Virus record (IMG/VR): IMGVR_UViG_3300034118_001520
Span: 1-48,306 of that record
Reading direction: 5' to 3' (one strand)
DNA length: 48,306 nt
Source of the DNA: a virus
Shown here: one piece after another, positions 1-7,482 of the stretch
Layout of the letters: the number at the start of each line of letters is the position of its first letter
How positions within the stretch are numbered: the stretch's first letter is position 1
Translations under genes and position numbers: made by a program
Notes under the pieces: model-generated
Told to the model about the DNA's origin: nothing
The model's database searches: none
Seen by the model: only the letters and a program-made list of their open reading frames with translations

Positions 1-2
1 GG

Positions 3-224
3 AAGGTCAAAAAGACGAAAAAGCGCGTGCTCCGCCGGGCGACCCGTAAACCAGTGACAAAGCCAGAAAACAATGAGTCGGGCGGCACGGAGGATGAAGA
101 GTCCTGGTCGTTGCCAGCATTAAAAGACCTTCAGCCAGATTTGAGCAAAATTAACATCCCATTTTTACAGCAAAAAGCCGCCGCCCAAAAGGCAGGCCGA
201 CAAGCGACGCCCTCCCAGTTATAA
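3..224 (+). CDS. C-terminal end of an unidentified phage protein (partial)
   Basis: The reading frame is open to the left edge of the window, so only the last 73 codons are present. The visible part begins with a Lys/Arg-rich run (KVKKTKKRVLRR), passes through a Glu/Asp/Ser linker, and ends in a Gln/Ala-rich tail, TPSQL. Nothing in it identifies a family. The basic-then-acidic composition looks like a disordered C-terminal tail of a larger protein. An internal GTG at 27 could in principle start a 65-aa protein, but it has no ribosome binding site I can see. The next gene starts 56 bp downstream on the same strand. Confidence 0.55.
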   Translation, partial: KVKKTKKRVLRRATRKPVTKPENNESGGTEDEESWSLPALKDLQPDLSKINIPFLQQKAAAQKAGRQATPSQL

Positions 225-280
225 TTAACGCTCCGGCGGCATGGATGTCGCCTACAGCGTCAGTCAGGGAGGACTGCGGT

Positions 281-631
281 ATGGCGGCACGGTACAAGAA
301 TTATCACGCATTGTTGCGGCTGCTCAAGACCAAGTTTGCGGCCGGCTTCCCTGTCTCAGTCCGGCGCATGCGGATTACGGCCCGGCTTGAAGGTCGGTGC
401 TGGAAGACGGGTAAGCAGTTTCACATTCAGATCGACTCTCGACTGGATGAAAACAAAGCCATGGACGTGCTGGTCCATGAGTGGGCGCATGCACGCGCGT
501 GGAATCATCGCCTGGATTCTGCCACCACCGACGAGCAGTTTAACAAGTTATCCCATGATGCGGCGTGGGGCGTGGCGTACGCGGAGATTTATTCAGCGTA
601 TGAGCAGCACTTTACGCAAGCCTTGAAATAA
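281..631 (+). CDS. small HExxH zinc metallopeptidase-like protein
   Basis: This 116-aa protein carries VLVHEWAH at residues 63-70 followed by another His at 76, giving an HExxHxxxxxH pattern typical of small gluzincin/SprT- or ImmA-like phage peptidases. The His pair and Glu would bind and activate zinc-bound water; this is family knowledge, not shown here. The N-terminal half is basic (RLLKTKFAAGFPVSVRRMR), which could suit nucleic-acid or protein contact. I chose ATG 281 because AGGGAGG lies 8 nt upstream; an ATG at 245 in the same frame has no such site. The stop overlaps the next start (TAATG). Substrate unknown. Confidence 0.65.
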   Translation: MAARYKNYHALLRLLKTKFAAGFPVSVRRMRITARLEGRCWKTGKQFHIQIDSRLDENKAMDVLVHEWAHARAWNHRLDSATTDEQFNKLSHDAAWGVAYAEIYSAYEQHFTQALK

Positions 632-756
632 TGGGAAAATACAAGCCGTTGCCCCGCGAAGTTTTATTGGCCAAGAAATCCTGTTGTGGGCGCCGCTGTG
701 TTAATTGTCCCTATGAGCCGAAGCATGTAAAAGGCAGCACAAAGGTTCCGCCATGA
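631..756 (+). CDS. 41-aa Cys-rich microprotein (CCGxxCxxCPY motif)
   Basis: A 41-codon gene starts inside the stop of the upstream gene (TAATG) and ends inside the start of the HNH gene (ATGA), so it is translationally coupled on both sides. It reads MGKYKPLPREVLLAKKSCCG then RRCVNCPYEP and a Lys-rich tail. The four cysteines in CCG-RRC-VNC-PY match the CCGxxCxxCPY signature of small DUF5522-type proteins, probably a metal-binding knuckle. Function is not known; position suggests it works with the peptidase or the nuclease. The tight overlaps make it convincing despite its size. Confidence 0.7.
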   Translation: MGKYKPLPREVLLAKKSCCGRRCVNCPYEPKHVKGSTKVPP

Positions 757-1133
757 AAAACGTCCTGGCATGGTTGTGGCAGCGGATACCGATGTCTTGG
801 CGTCCGCGGTACATCCTTGCTCAGCGACAACGGGCTGGTGAGTGGCTTACTGTGCGGAAAGCACATCTAGCGAAAGAGCCGTGCTGCCAAGCCTGCGGGA
901 GAACGAAAAATTTAATCGTGCACCATGTGATCCCGGTGAGTTTTGATCCGAAGCGTGAACTGGACCCAGACAATTTACTGACGCTGTGCAAAGATCCTTG
1001 CCACATTGTATTCGGTCATTACATGGACTATCATTGCTGTAATTTACAAGTACGCAAGATGGTGGCTGAGTATCGTCGGGCCAAGCACCGCAAATTTTGC
1101 CTGTACAAAACGGACACGGGTTATGCTAAGTAA
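753..1133 (+). CDS. HNH endonuclease
   Basis: This 126-aa protein has the classical HNH arrangement: Cys pair at 45/48 (CQAC), the His pair in LIVHHVIP at 57-58, Asn in DPDNLLTLC at 74, and the second Cys/His group CKDPCH at 79-84 followed by GH. These would form the beta-beta-alpha-metal fold that nicks or cuts DNA using one divalent metal ion. Phages use such proteins as free-standing homing nucleases or as packaging-associated nucleases next to terminase. No intron or terminase gene is visible nearby, so neither role is settled. The start overlaps the previous stop (ATGA). Confidence 0.8.
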   Translation: MKNVLAWLWQRIPMSWRPRYILAQRQRAGEWLTVRKAHLAKEPCCQACGRTKNLIVHHVIPVSFDPKRELDPDNLLTLCKDPCHIVFGHYMDYHCCNLQVRKMVAEYRRAKHRKFCLYKTDTGYAK

Positions 1134-1170
1134 TCCGGCTGCTGATACGGTCCCTTGGCGGGGCGCGGAA

Positions 1171-1179
1171 TGCTATACT
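1171..1179 (+). promoter_or_regulatory. extended -10 promoter candidate
   Basis: TGCTATACT matches the extended -10 consensus TGnTATAAT at eight of nine positions including the variable base. It lies in the 126-bp gap before the gene starting at 1260. No good -35 box is visible 17 bp upstream, which extended -10 promoters do not need. It would drive the two paralogous genes that follow, using host sigma70-type polymerase. Confidence 0.45.
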
Positions 1180-1259
1180 GTGACTTTGCCCCCGCGTAAC
1201 TTCGTGCCGTTGCGTGTCAACCTGATATACAAACTGTAATACAATTGCGGAACAACACC

Positions 1260-2075
1260 ATGAATGCATTTTCGTTTGGGCGGTTTGTAGCAGAAAAAGT
1301 AGCCGCTGGCCCAGCCGGCGGATTAATTACCAGCGGCTCTAAGCCTCTTCAAGGCCCTAATCCAATGAGCCCCAAGCCAATGGGTTCTAAACCGTCGGCT
1401 AGCACGAACCCTAGTTTTATGCAGTCCTACGGCAATGTTTTAGACCGCTGGTATAACCCGTTTACAAAACAGCGTAATTACGAGCGCGGCGAAAAAGGTT
1501 TAATGCGGGCCGGTCAGGCTGCTATGGGTATTGGTGCTGCAGCTGGGGCTGCGGCCGGTGGTGTCGCTGCCGCCGCGCCCACGTTGGCCGCCACGCCAGT
1601 TAGCAGCCTGCCGGCGTATTTTGCCGGTAATGCCGCTGCGGCAGGCACCGTAGCCGGTGCAGGGGCCGGCGGTGCTGCTGCGACACAAAGTCCCACGGCA
1701 CAGCGAATGTTCCCGACGATGGCGAACGCGGCTTCAAGTGCGGCAAACTCTTTTAACCGATTTGCGACTGACGGGGCGATGCGGGTCAATGATCTGAAGA
1801 ACACACTATGGAAAAAATTGCCGCACTCGGCACGCGAGTTTCATGAGACGATAGAGCACCATCCTTTTGCTCAAGCCTTGGACCCCAACACGGGTATCGC
1901 AAAACACATGAACCCGGTGAACACGTCTGGTAATTTAATGGGGCTGTTGCCGCACTCCGTTACGCTGCCGTACGAAGGTATGCATGAAGGGGCGCACGGC
2001 TTACACCACACACTGCATAACTTTGTAGGCGGCGGACACGGGCACGGTGGCGTTGAGCATGCGGGTGTGCACTAG
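1260..2075 (+). CDS. glycine-zipper virion/membrane-active protein, paralogue A
   Basis: This 271-aa protein begins MNAFSFGRFVAEK, has a Pro/Ser linker, then a segment SYGNVLDRWYNPFTKQRNYE followed by a long Ala/Gly helix (GIGAAAGAAAGGVAAAAP) able to insert in a membrane, and ends His/Gly-rich. The next gene repeats the N-terminal motif and central segment almost exactly, so the pair arose by duplication. Gly/Ala-zipper proteins with this layout recur in this window (14386, 20190, 20936, 34521) and fit internal or ejected virion proteins; that is inference. I chose ATG 1260; a TTG at 1245 is possible but weaker. Confidence 0.6.
   Translation: MNAFSFGRFVAEKVAAGPAGGLITSGSKPLQGPNPMSPKPMGSKPSASTNPSFMQSYGNVLDRWYNPFTKQRNYERGEKGLMRAGQAAMGIGAAAGAAAGGVAAAAPTLAATPVSSLPAYFAGNAAAAGTVAGAGAGGAAATQSPTAQRMFPTMANAASSAANSFNRFATDGAMRVNDLKNTLWKKLPHSAREFHETIEHHPFAQALDPNTGIAKHMNPVNTSGNLMGLLPHSVTLPYEGMHEGAHGLHHTLHNFVGGGHGHGGVEHAGVH
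1413..1574 (+). repeat. duplicated segment, copy 1
   Basis: About 162 bp encoding the SYGNVLDRWYNP to AAAGGVAAA region. It is nearly identical at DNA level to 2179-2340 in the next gene, differing mostly at third codon positions. The differences are mainly silent, so the segment is under protein-level constraint or was recently homogenised. Confidence 0.8.
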
Positions 2076-2124
2076 GTTGTGAATACAGTCAATACATTTA
2101 AATTAATCGCTGGGCAGAAATAAC

Positions 2125-2751
2125 ATGCAGGCTTTTTCTTTTGGCCGTGCCCTCGGCGAAAAACTGGCTGCCGAGCCGAGTTTTTTGCGGTCTTACGGTA
2201 ATGTCTTAGACCGCTGGTATAACCCGTTTACAAAACAGCGCAATTACGAACGCGGTGAAAAGGGTTTAATGCGGGCCGGCCAAGCCGCGATGGGAATTGG
2301 AGCGGCAGCAGGTGCTGCGGCCGGTGGTGTTGCTGCGGCCCCGACGATTGCTGGCATGGGCACCGGTACGGCGGCGACTGCGGGTACTGGCGGCGTCATA
2401 GCCTCGCAAACACCCGCGGGGCAAAACCTAATGCAACGTTTGCCGGCCATGGCTCAAAACGCCGCACACACATACTCGTCGCGCGTCGAGCCGGCTCTGC
2501 GGCGAGTTGGTTACGGCCCGGGAGACGCAGCCCATGATTTATATGCGGCGGGCACGGGAAACTTTGACAGAATTAAAGGCCCGAACTGGGGCGCGGTTGG
2601 TATGAAACCGCCGTCTATGAACGCAGTCACGGGCGCCCCGAGCGGATGGACGTCTGGCTTGTATCCGACATTGCCGCGACCGACAGAGGTTGTTAAAAAC
2701 ATAGCGTCGGCTGTCCCGGCATCTTCAGTTCTTGCACAGGCTAAACTGTAA
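2125..2751 (+). CDS. glycine-zipper virion/membrane-active protein, paralogue B
   Basis: This 208-aa protein starts MQAFSFGRALGEKLAAEPSF, a clear counterpart of the upstream protein, but lacks its Pro/Ser linker, so the shared SYGNVLDRWYNP segment and Ala/Gly helix begin at about residue 20. The C-terminal third (residues 115-208) is unrelated to paralogue A and ends VPASSVLAQAKL. This mosaic of shared N-terminus and different C-terminus suggests a common docking or membrane module with variable tails. The stop overlaps the next start (TAATG). Function unknown; a virion-internal protein is my best inference. Confidence 0.6.
   Translation: MQAFSFGRALGEKLAAEPSFLRSYGNVLDRWYNPFTKQRNYERGEKGLMRAGQAAMGIGAAAGAAAGGVAAAPTIAGMGTGTAATAGTGGVIASQTPAGQNLMQRLPAMAQNAAHTYSSRVEPALRRVGYGPGDAAHDLYAAGTGNFDRIKGPNWGAVGMKPPSMNAVTGAPSGWTSGLYPTLPRPTEVVKNIASAVPASSVLAQAKL
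2179..2340 (+). repeat. duplicated segment, copy 2
   Basis: Second copy of the 162-bp segment described at 1413-1574. The two copies stand 766 bp apart in direct orientation, so homologous recombination between them would delete one gene and fuse the two. Confidence 0.8.
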
Positions 2752-2966
2752 TGGCACTTTGCCCCGCATGTGAATCCGCATTAGTCGAGATTCGCTCAAA
2801 ACACGTCTGTCCGTTTTGCCACATCATCGTCGAGACGTGCTGCGACGGCGGTGAATGTCGGCCGGCGGTAGCAGGCTGGAAAAAACTTGTCGAAGAGACG
2901 GCCCCGGCACGACAAGCGTATATGTCAAAAGTCCAGAACACCCAAGAGGAGTGCACTCGTGGCTGA
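2751..2966 (+). CDS. zinc-ribbon protein
   Basis: This 71-aa protein opens MALCPACESALVEI and continues with VCPFCHIIVETCCDGGEC. The two CPxC knuckles about 16 residues apart form a zinc ribbon, and the CCDGGEC group may bind a second metal. Such small ribbons bind nucleic acid or act as adaptor proteins; nothing decides between these. It is coupled to the upstream gene (TAATG) and its 3' end overlaps the cupin start by 8 nt. Confidence 0.6.
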   Translation: MALCPACESALVEIRSKHVCPFCHIIVETCCDGGECRPAVAGWKKLVEETAPARQAYMSKVQNTQEECTRG

Positions 2967-3360
2967 ATCTGCCAAGAAGTTTATTCTCAACGCCGAGCAG
3001 CGTGTTTATGTCGCAGAAGATTGGGGCCACGAGGATTGGATTTGGAACGGACGGTATTGCGGGAAAAAGTTGCTCATTAAAGCGGGCAAAACGACGCCAT
3101 GGTCGTATCACCGCGTTAAAGACAAAGTCCTGTACGTCGAATCTGGGAACGTTGTGTTAACATATGGCTATGACGAAAACACTGCAACGGCGTCAAATTT
3201 AACACTTGGGCCGGATGCTGCGTTTCACGTTCCGCCTGGAATGTATCACAGCATTAAGGCAACAAGTGAGGCGCGGCTGCTTGAGTTGAGCACGCACCAT
3301 AACGACAAAGACGTCTACTCCAACGGCGACCCCGCGGCTGAGGATAGCGATGAAGATTAA
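2959..3360 (+). CDS. cupin-domain protein
   Basis: This 133-aa protein has a single small beta-barrel cupin domain. KLLIKAGKTTPWSYHRVKDK (about residues 36-55) matches cupin motif 1, where His/Glu residues bind a metal, and FHVPPGMYHSIKA (about 90-102) matches motif 2. Phage cupins of this kind resemble mannose-6-phosphate isomerase-like sugar-binding proteins; the substrate here is unknown. I chose GTG 2959 because AGGAG lies 7 nt upstream, while the longer frame from 2887 starts deep inside the zinc-ribbon gene. Its 3' end overlaps the next gene by 11 nt. Confidence 0.7.
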   Translation: MAESAKKFILNAEQRVYVAEDWGHEDWIWNGRYCGKKLLIKAGKTTPWSYHRVKDKVLYVESGNVVLTYGYDENTATASNLTLGPDAAFHVPPGMYHSIKATSEARLLELSTHHNDKDVYSNGDPAAEDSDED

Positions 3361-5176
3361 GCAGATTCTTAGTCGCGGTCTTGAGAAGTATGCCGAGCCG
3401 GTAGTTCAACCGACTGCCGGTACACAACCGATCAAACCATTAGGTGCCCCGCCGGCAGGTGCTGGAAATAACGCCGCGAGTTTACCTCCCGCGGCACCCG
3501 CGCCGGCACCAGCACCAATGCCGCCTGTGCCTGCCCCAGCACCAGCACCAATGCCGCCTGTGCCTGCCCCAGCACCAGCACCTGCACCAGCGCCCGCGGC
3601 ACCCGTACCGAACGTTATGAAGCCGCCGCAGGCACCACCAACGCCTGCCCCGACACAGCCGGCTAATCAAGCCCCGCAAACGTCTCCGGCTAATGACAAG
3701 ATGCCGAAGTTAATCGAGCACGCTCAGGCGACGCTTTCTGCGGCTAAAACACCAGAAGCCAAAGCGGAAATTGAAAAACAATTAGTACCGAATGTGACAG
3801 CACAAGTTAAAGCAACCGCCACACCCGAGACGTTAGATGCGGCGAGCCGTGTCATGCAAGGCGACACCGAAGCCGCCGCACCTGCCCGCGATAACTTTAT
3901 TACAGATCAGGCCGGCGGAGATCCTACGAAAACACAAGACCCGACATGGTACGGCCAGGCCATGGGAATGTGGGACGGGTTAGGTCCGACAGGTCAGGCC
4001 GCGTTTATGGTCGGCGTGCCTGCGGCATTAATCAGTCTTTTATCGGGTGACGGGCTGATGGGGATCTTAGGCGGTCTTGGCATCGGCGCTCTTGGTGTCG
4101 GTGCCGGTGCCATGGGCATGCTTGGTGAAAACACACAGGCTGGTATGGGCCGCATGCTGGGCGACGCTGCTAATTTTTTCGGCGCTATTCCTGAAGAAGC
4201 CCGGGACTCAAGTATGTTTGCCCCCGGTGCGGACGCGGCTGTAAAGCAAAAAATTCAAGATGCTATTAAGGCGGCACCACAAGGCCAGGGTGCGGCTGTT
4301 GGTCAACGGATGCTCGACGCTGAACGGGCGAAGTTTGAGCAGTTGCGGCAACTGCACGCTACCAACCCAGAACTTGCCAATAGTTATTTAATGGGCATGC
4401 ACGGCGAATACGCGCCCAAGACCCGAGAAGAAGCCGCGGCGTTATTCGCACGCCTTCAGCAACAGTATGACGAGACGGGGCAGCAAGGCTATTTGTACAA
4501 CCAAGCATTGCAAGCCGCACAAAAAGAACGCGACGCACGACTGCAAGAAGCGAGAAGCGGCGGCAAAGGTAGCTGGGGCATGGCACTGGGCAATGCTTTC
4601 GGCGTCGACACTGATGCCGCCGCTGACGCAGCCATGCACGCTGAACTGGCTGAACGAGGATTTTTCGCGCCAACAGAAGGGAAGGAAACACGTGCCTCTA
4701 TGAACATCGCACAAAAAATTGTACTGAAACACGCTGCTTTAAAAGCCGCACGGTGTTGGGAAGGTTACGAGCCGGTTCCAGGGAAGAAGCCGTATAGCAA
4801 TAATTCGTGCCGCCCGGCTGGAAGTAAGAGCAAGAAAAAAAAGACTGAGAAGAAGGCGGCACAACCAGTATCACAATTCAGCCAAACGGCGTTCGATCGC
4901 CCGTACGCCGAAGCCGCGTTTAAGCAGCACGGAATTCACTTTAATCCAAAAAGCACTGATCAGCAGTTGTACAACCTGTACACCCGAAAAGGTACAGTGC
5001 GGCCGGGGCAAAAAATGAACCCGTTTCAATCTATGGTTGGGGCGCATCACGGTTATTTGCCACCTGCGCCGCTGCAGCCAAACATTAAGCCACAACCTGT
5101 GCAATCAACGGCCCCGGCGAACAGCGTAGCAAGCGTCACGCCGGTAAAAACAAAAGTACCCACACCGGTAAGGTAA
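3350..5176 (+). CDS. Pro/Ala-rich membrane-active virion protein candidate
   Basis: This 608-aa protein starts MKIKQILSRGLEKYAEP, has a Pro/Ala-rich segment from about residue 25 to 120 that includes a perfect 33-nt tandem repeat, then a mixed helical region. A Gly/Ala hydrophobic stretch at about 218-265 (AAFMVGVPAALISLLSG followed by GILGGLGIGALGVGAGAM) looks like one or two membrane helices. Residues 330-400 are Gln/Glu-rich coiled coil, and the C-terminus is basic (SKSKKKKTEKKA) then Pro-rich. It resembles proteins carried in the capsid and released at infection, but no family can be named. It begins 11 nt before the cupin stop. Confidence 0.6.
   Translation: MKIKQILSRGLEKYAEPVVQPTAGTQPIKPLGAPPAGAGNNAASLPPAAPAPAPAPMPPVPAPAPAPMPPVPAPAPAPAPAPAAPVPNVMKPPQAPPTPAPTQPANQAPQTSPANDKMPKLIEHAQATLSAAKTPEAKAEIEKQLVPNVTAQVKATATPETLDAASRVMQGDTEAAAPARDNFITDQAGGDPTKTQDPTWYGQAMGMWDGLGPTGQAAFMVGVPAALISLLSGDGLMGILGGLGIGALGVGAGAMGMLGENTQAGMGRMLGDAANFFGAIPEEARDSSMFAPGADAAVKQKIQDAIKAAPQGQGAAVGQRMLDAERAKFEQLRQLHATNPELANSYLMGMHGEYAPKTREEAAALFARLQQQYDETGQQGYLYNQALQAAQKERDARLQEARSGGKGSWGMALGNAFGVDTDAAADAAMHAELAERGFFAPTEGKETRASMNIAQKIVLKHAALKAARCWEGYEPVPGKKPYSNNSCRPAGSKSKKKKTEKKAAQPVSQFSQTAFDRPYAEAAFKQHGIHFNPKSTDQQLYNLYTRKGTVRPGQKMNPFQSMVGAHHGYLPPAPLQPNIKPQPVQSTAPANSVASVTPVKTKVPTPVR
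3508..3573 (+). repeat. two perfect 33-nt tandem repeats
   Basis: Two identical 33-nt units, 3508-3540 and 3541-3573, each encode an 11-residue PAPAPMPPVPA-type unit inside the Pro/Ala-rich region. A partly degenerate Ala/Pro run follows. Perfect identity suggests recent slippage and length variation in related phages. Confidence 0.85.
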
Positions 5177-5223
5177 CTTATTGCACAACCAGCCGCGATA
5201 AAAAATAGGCAAGGAACGCCGCA

Positions 5224-5937
5224 ATGCGAACAAACAACAAGTCGGTTCGAAAGGCTGAGCGAAAAGCAAAGAGGAAAGTCAAAGCAGTAGAACAACTGGA
5301 GAAACAAGACAAAAGCGCATCGCTGATTATTGAGTGGCGCAACGCCAGTCAGAAGCATGCCTGGAATACGATGAGCAAAAGCCCCATGACGTTTTTGCTA
5401 GGGTCGGCTGGCTCTGGCAAAACGTTCTTGGCTATGGCGTATGCGCTCAACGAAGTATTAAACAAGCGCCGCGAATTCATCGTGTTAACGCGGCCCATCG
5501 TTGAAGCGGGCGAGCGGCTGGGTTATCTTCCCGGCACGTTCGGCGAGAAAGTTAATCCGTACATGGCTCCGTTGTATGACACGATGGACGCTTTGATTGG
5601 TAAGTGCGGCCCCAAACGGGAAATCATCAATAAGAGCATTATGCTAGCGCCGCTGTGCTACATGCGCGGGCGAACATTCAATAACGCTATTTGCATTTTT
5701 GACGAAGCGCAGAACGCGAGCTACCAGCAACTCAAGTTATTTCTTTCGCGCTTTGGGCAGAATACCCAGGTCATTGTTACCGGTGACCCGTTTCAAAGTG
5801 ACCTGCCGTATAGCCCGCCGCCGCTGGTCGACGTCGTGGCTAGACTTCAGGATGTGGCCGGCATTAGCACGATTAAATTCACAACAAATGACGTGGTGCG
5901 CCATCCGCTTGTAGCCGCTATCTTGAAAAAGTTGTAA
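5224..5937 (+). CDS. phoH: PhoH-family P-loop ATPase
   Basis: This 237-aa protein matches the PhoH family along its length. After a basic N-terminus, Walker A is GSAGSGKT (residues 60-67), followed by TRPIVEAGERLGYLPG (89-104), EKVNPYMAPLYD, the family signature APLCYMRGRTFNNA (142-155), Walker B ICIFDEAQN (156-164), and VTGDPFQSDLP. PhoH-like proteins are RNA/DNA-linked ATPases of the helicase type and are very common in large marine and environmental phages; their role in phage is unsettled. A weak AAGGA site precedes ATG 5224. It is about 240 aa, the usual length for the phage form. Confidence 0.9.
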   Translation: MRTNNKSVRKAERKAKRKVKAVEQLEKQDKSASLIIEWRNASQKHAWNTMSKSPMTFLLGSAGSGKTFLAMAYALNEVLNKRREFIVLTRPIVEAGERLGYLPGTFGEKVNPYMAPLYDTMDALIGKCGPKREIINKSIMLAPLCYMRGRTFNNAICIFDEAQNASYQQLKLFLSRFGQNTQVIVTGDPFQSDLPYSPPPLVDVVARLQDVAGISTIKFTTNDVVRHPLVAAILKKL

Positions 5938-5944
5938 TGCCCCG

Positions 5945-5974
5945 TTGACTAGTTTGGGTGGACCGCTGTAGATT
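5945..5974 (+). promoter_or_regulatory. sigma70-like promoter candidate
   Basis: TTGACT (5945-5950), an 18-bp spacer, then TAGATT (5969-5974) give a near-consensus -35/-10 pair in the gap between the PhoH gene and the first methyltransferase. The expected start of transcription lies near 5981, about 20 nt before the ATG at 6001. It would express the methyltransferase/nuclease block by host polymerase. Confidence 0.5.
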
Positions 5975-6000
5975 ACGGCACACCCCGCAACGGAGTACAC

Positions 6001-6600
6001 ATGCGACCCAATCAGGTTGAGTGGGAGAAGGCGCAGAAATGGGAGCGCGACTGGTGGTTGAACACACCGCAGCAGTACAGTGTAGAAATTAAAAAGGGCG
6101 ACACGGTTGCCGGCTGGCTGGGTATCAAAGATTCTCCCGACCTGGCTGTGGTCGATATTGGCTGCGGGCCCTTCTCTATTCTGCAGCGCGTCCAGGTCGG
6201 GTTTGGCTGTGCGGTTGACCCGATTAATTACGGCTCTTTGGAGCTGGGCTATACGGCGGCAGCTATTTCGCGTGTGTTCTGCCGCGGGGAAGAACTCAGC
6301 GACATACTTCCTGGTGCCAAGTTTGACGAGGCATGGATCTACAACTGCTTGCAGCACGTCGAAGATCCGACTGCCGTCCTTCAGCAGTCAATCCGAGTAG
6401 CCAAACGAGTACGGCTATTTGAGTGGATTAATTTGCCGCCATACACAGGGCATTTGCACACGCTCACGGCGCCCATGCTTATGGCACCGTTCAAAGAAGC
6501 AGGCTGGCACACAGACTTCCATTTTCAAGGTGTCGCCGATGCCGATGGCCTCAACGGCGAGTTTTATGTCGGCGTCTTTAGCCGGCCGGAGCAGGCATGA
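6001..6600 (+). CDS. class I SAM-dependent methyltransferase (first of pair)
   Basis: This 199-aa protein has the Rossmann methyltransferase motif I at VVDIGCGPFSIL (residues 50-61), a plausible acidic end of strand 2 in CAVDPINYGSL, and motif IV-like EAWIYNCLQHVEDP, as in small-molecule methyltransferases of the UbiE/Methyltransf_11 type. Substrate is unknown; base modification, a capsular sugar or a small metabolite are possible. ATG 6001 follows GGAGTAC at short distance. Its last codon overlaps the start of the second methyltransferase (ATGA at 6597-6600), so both are made together. Confidence 0.75.
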   Translation: MRPNQVEWEKAQKWERDWWLNTPQQYSVEIKKGDTVAGWLGIKDSPDLAVVDIGCGPFSILQRVQVGFGCAVDPINYGSLELGYTAAAISRVFCRGEELSDILPGAKFDEAWIYNCLQHVEDPTAVLQQSIRVAKRVRLFEWINLPPYTGHLHTLTAPMLMAPFKEAGWHTDFHFQGVADADGLNGEFYVGVFSRPEQA

Positions 6601-7166
6601 CCTACACGTTCGTTACAGACGACGCTAATCCGCACCTGGGCGGCAATATCAACGAAGGCGATCCGTTTACATATTCTCCGACGACGTGGCGGTATCTCGT
6701 AGACCGGTTTGCTGTGCGGACGCTGTTGGATTTAGGCTCCGGACTGGGCTACAGTGCCCATTTTTTCTCCAAACTTGGGCCGCTAGTCGTAGCCGTCGAC
6801 GGGTTAAAAAAGAACGTCGAAATGTCAAGTTTTCCAACAATTTTACATGACATAACGCATGCCCCGCTGTACTGTGCTGTAGATTTAATTTACTGCGTCG
6901 AAGTCGTCGAGCACATTGCTGAGCCGTACGTGCCGAACTTAATGGCGACGTTTCAGGGGGCGAAGTTTGTCATGCTTTCGCACGCCGTTCCGGAGCAGGG
7001 CGGTTACCACCATGTAAACTGTAAAGACGATAAATATTGGGTTGACCAATTTAACGTTGCCGGGTTTAATATGCTTCCCGAAGACAGTGCGCGTGTGCGG
7101 CAGTACTCGGCACTTGATAGTGCCCACCACATTGCGCGGTCAGCCTTAGTATTTGCACGCAGATGA
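6597..7166 (+). CDS. class I SAM-dependent methyltransferase (second of pair)
   Basis: This 189-aa protein has motif I TLLDLGSGLGYSAHFF (residues 42-57), an acidic strand-2 end (VVAVDGLKKNVE), and motif IV LIYCVEVVEHIAEPYVPNLM. The shape is that of FkbM/Methyltransf_11-like enzymes, typical near phage glycosylation or nucleotide-modification genes. It shares its fold with the neighbouring enzyme but little sequence, so the pair probably acts on successive or different substrates rather than being a recent duplicate. It is coupled to the upstream gene by ATGA. Confidence 0.75.
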   Translation: MTYTFVTDDANPHLGGNINEGDPFTYSPTTWRYLVDRFAVRTLLDLGSGLGYSAHFFSKLGPLVVAVDGLKKNVEMSSFPTILHDITHAPLYCAVDLIYCVEVVEHIAEPYVPNLMATFQGAKFVMLSHAVPEQGGYHHVNCKDDKYWVDQFNVAGFNMLPEDSARVRQYSALDSAHHIARSALVFARR

Positions 7167-7169
7167 CTC

Positions 7170-7466
7170 ATGAGCGCCGTACCTGAACTCGACCGCTTGC
7201 TCGACGAACATGCGACCGTCAAAAAAAACAAAAGGTGGGCACAGCGAGAACGGCTGCACCGACGGGCATTTGGTTGCATGCTGCTTTGCGTACTAACGTT
7301 TTTTCCGTTGGTGTTATTCTTCGGCGACATCGGTGCTTTTATTTGCGGCGGTGTGATGTTGTTTTGCCTGGCCCCGATCCTTACGTCGGCCGTGTTTGAT
7401 TTACTGACGGTTTGTTTCACAGATCCACCGCCCCGCGATCCAACGAAACGTTACACCTACAAATAA
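7170..7466 (+). CDS. small membrane protein with two hydrophobic helices
   Basis: This 98-aa protein has a charged, basic N-terminus (VKKNKRWAQRERLHRR) of about 32 residues, then two hydrophobic segments at about 33-51 and 56-82, and a short Pro/Lys-rich tail. The positive N-terminus suggests it stays in the cytoplasm, with the two helices crossing the inner membrane. No family is recognised. It starts 3 nt after the stop of the second methyltransferase, so it is read in the same operon. Confidence 0.55.
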   Translation: MSAVPELDRLLDEHATVKKNKRWAQRERLHRRAFGCMLLCVLTFFPLVLFFGDIGAFICGGVMLFCLAPILTSAVFDLLTVCFTDPPPRDPTKRYTYK

Positions 7467-7482
7467 CCCCTGGTCGTTTTGC

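Noticed and set aside
1006-1239. 77-aa frame overlapping the HNH gene and the following promoter
   Set aside because: It overlaps the well-supported HNH gene, has no ribosome binding site and spans the extended -10 box.
3508-3573. Direct repeats considered as a CRISPR array
   Set aside because: The units are adjacent with no spacers and lie in frame inside a coding region. The same holds for 18226-18297 and 38185-38247.
5737-6357. 206-aa minus-strand frame across the PhoH and methyltransferase genes
   Set aside because: It covers two well-supported + strand genes and the promoter between them, and has no recognisable domain.
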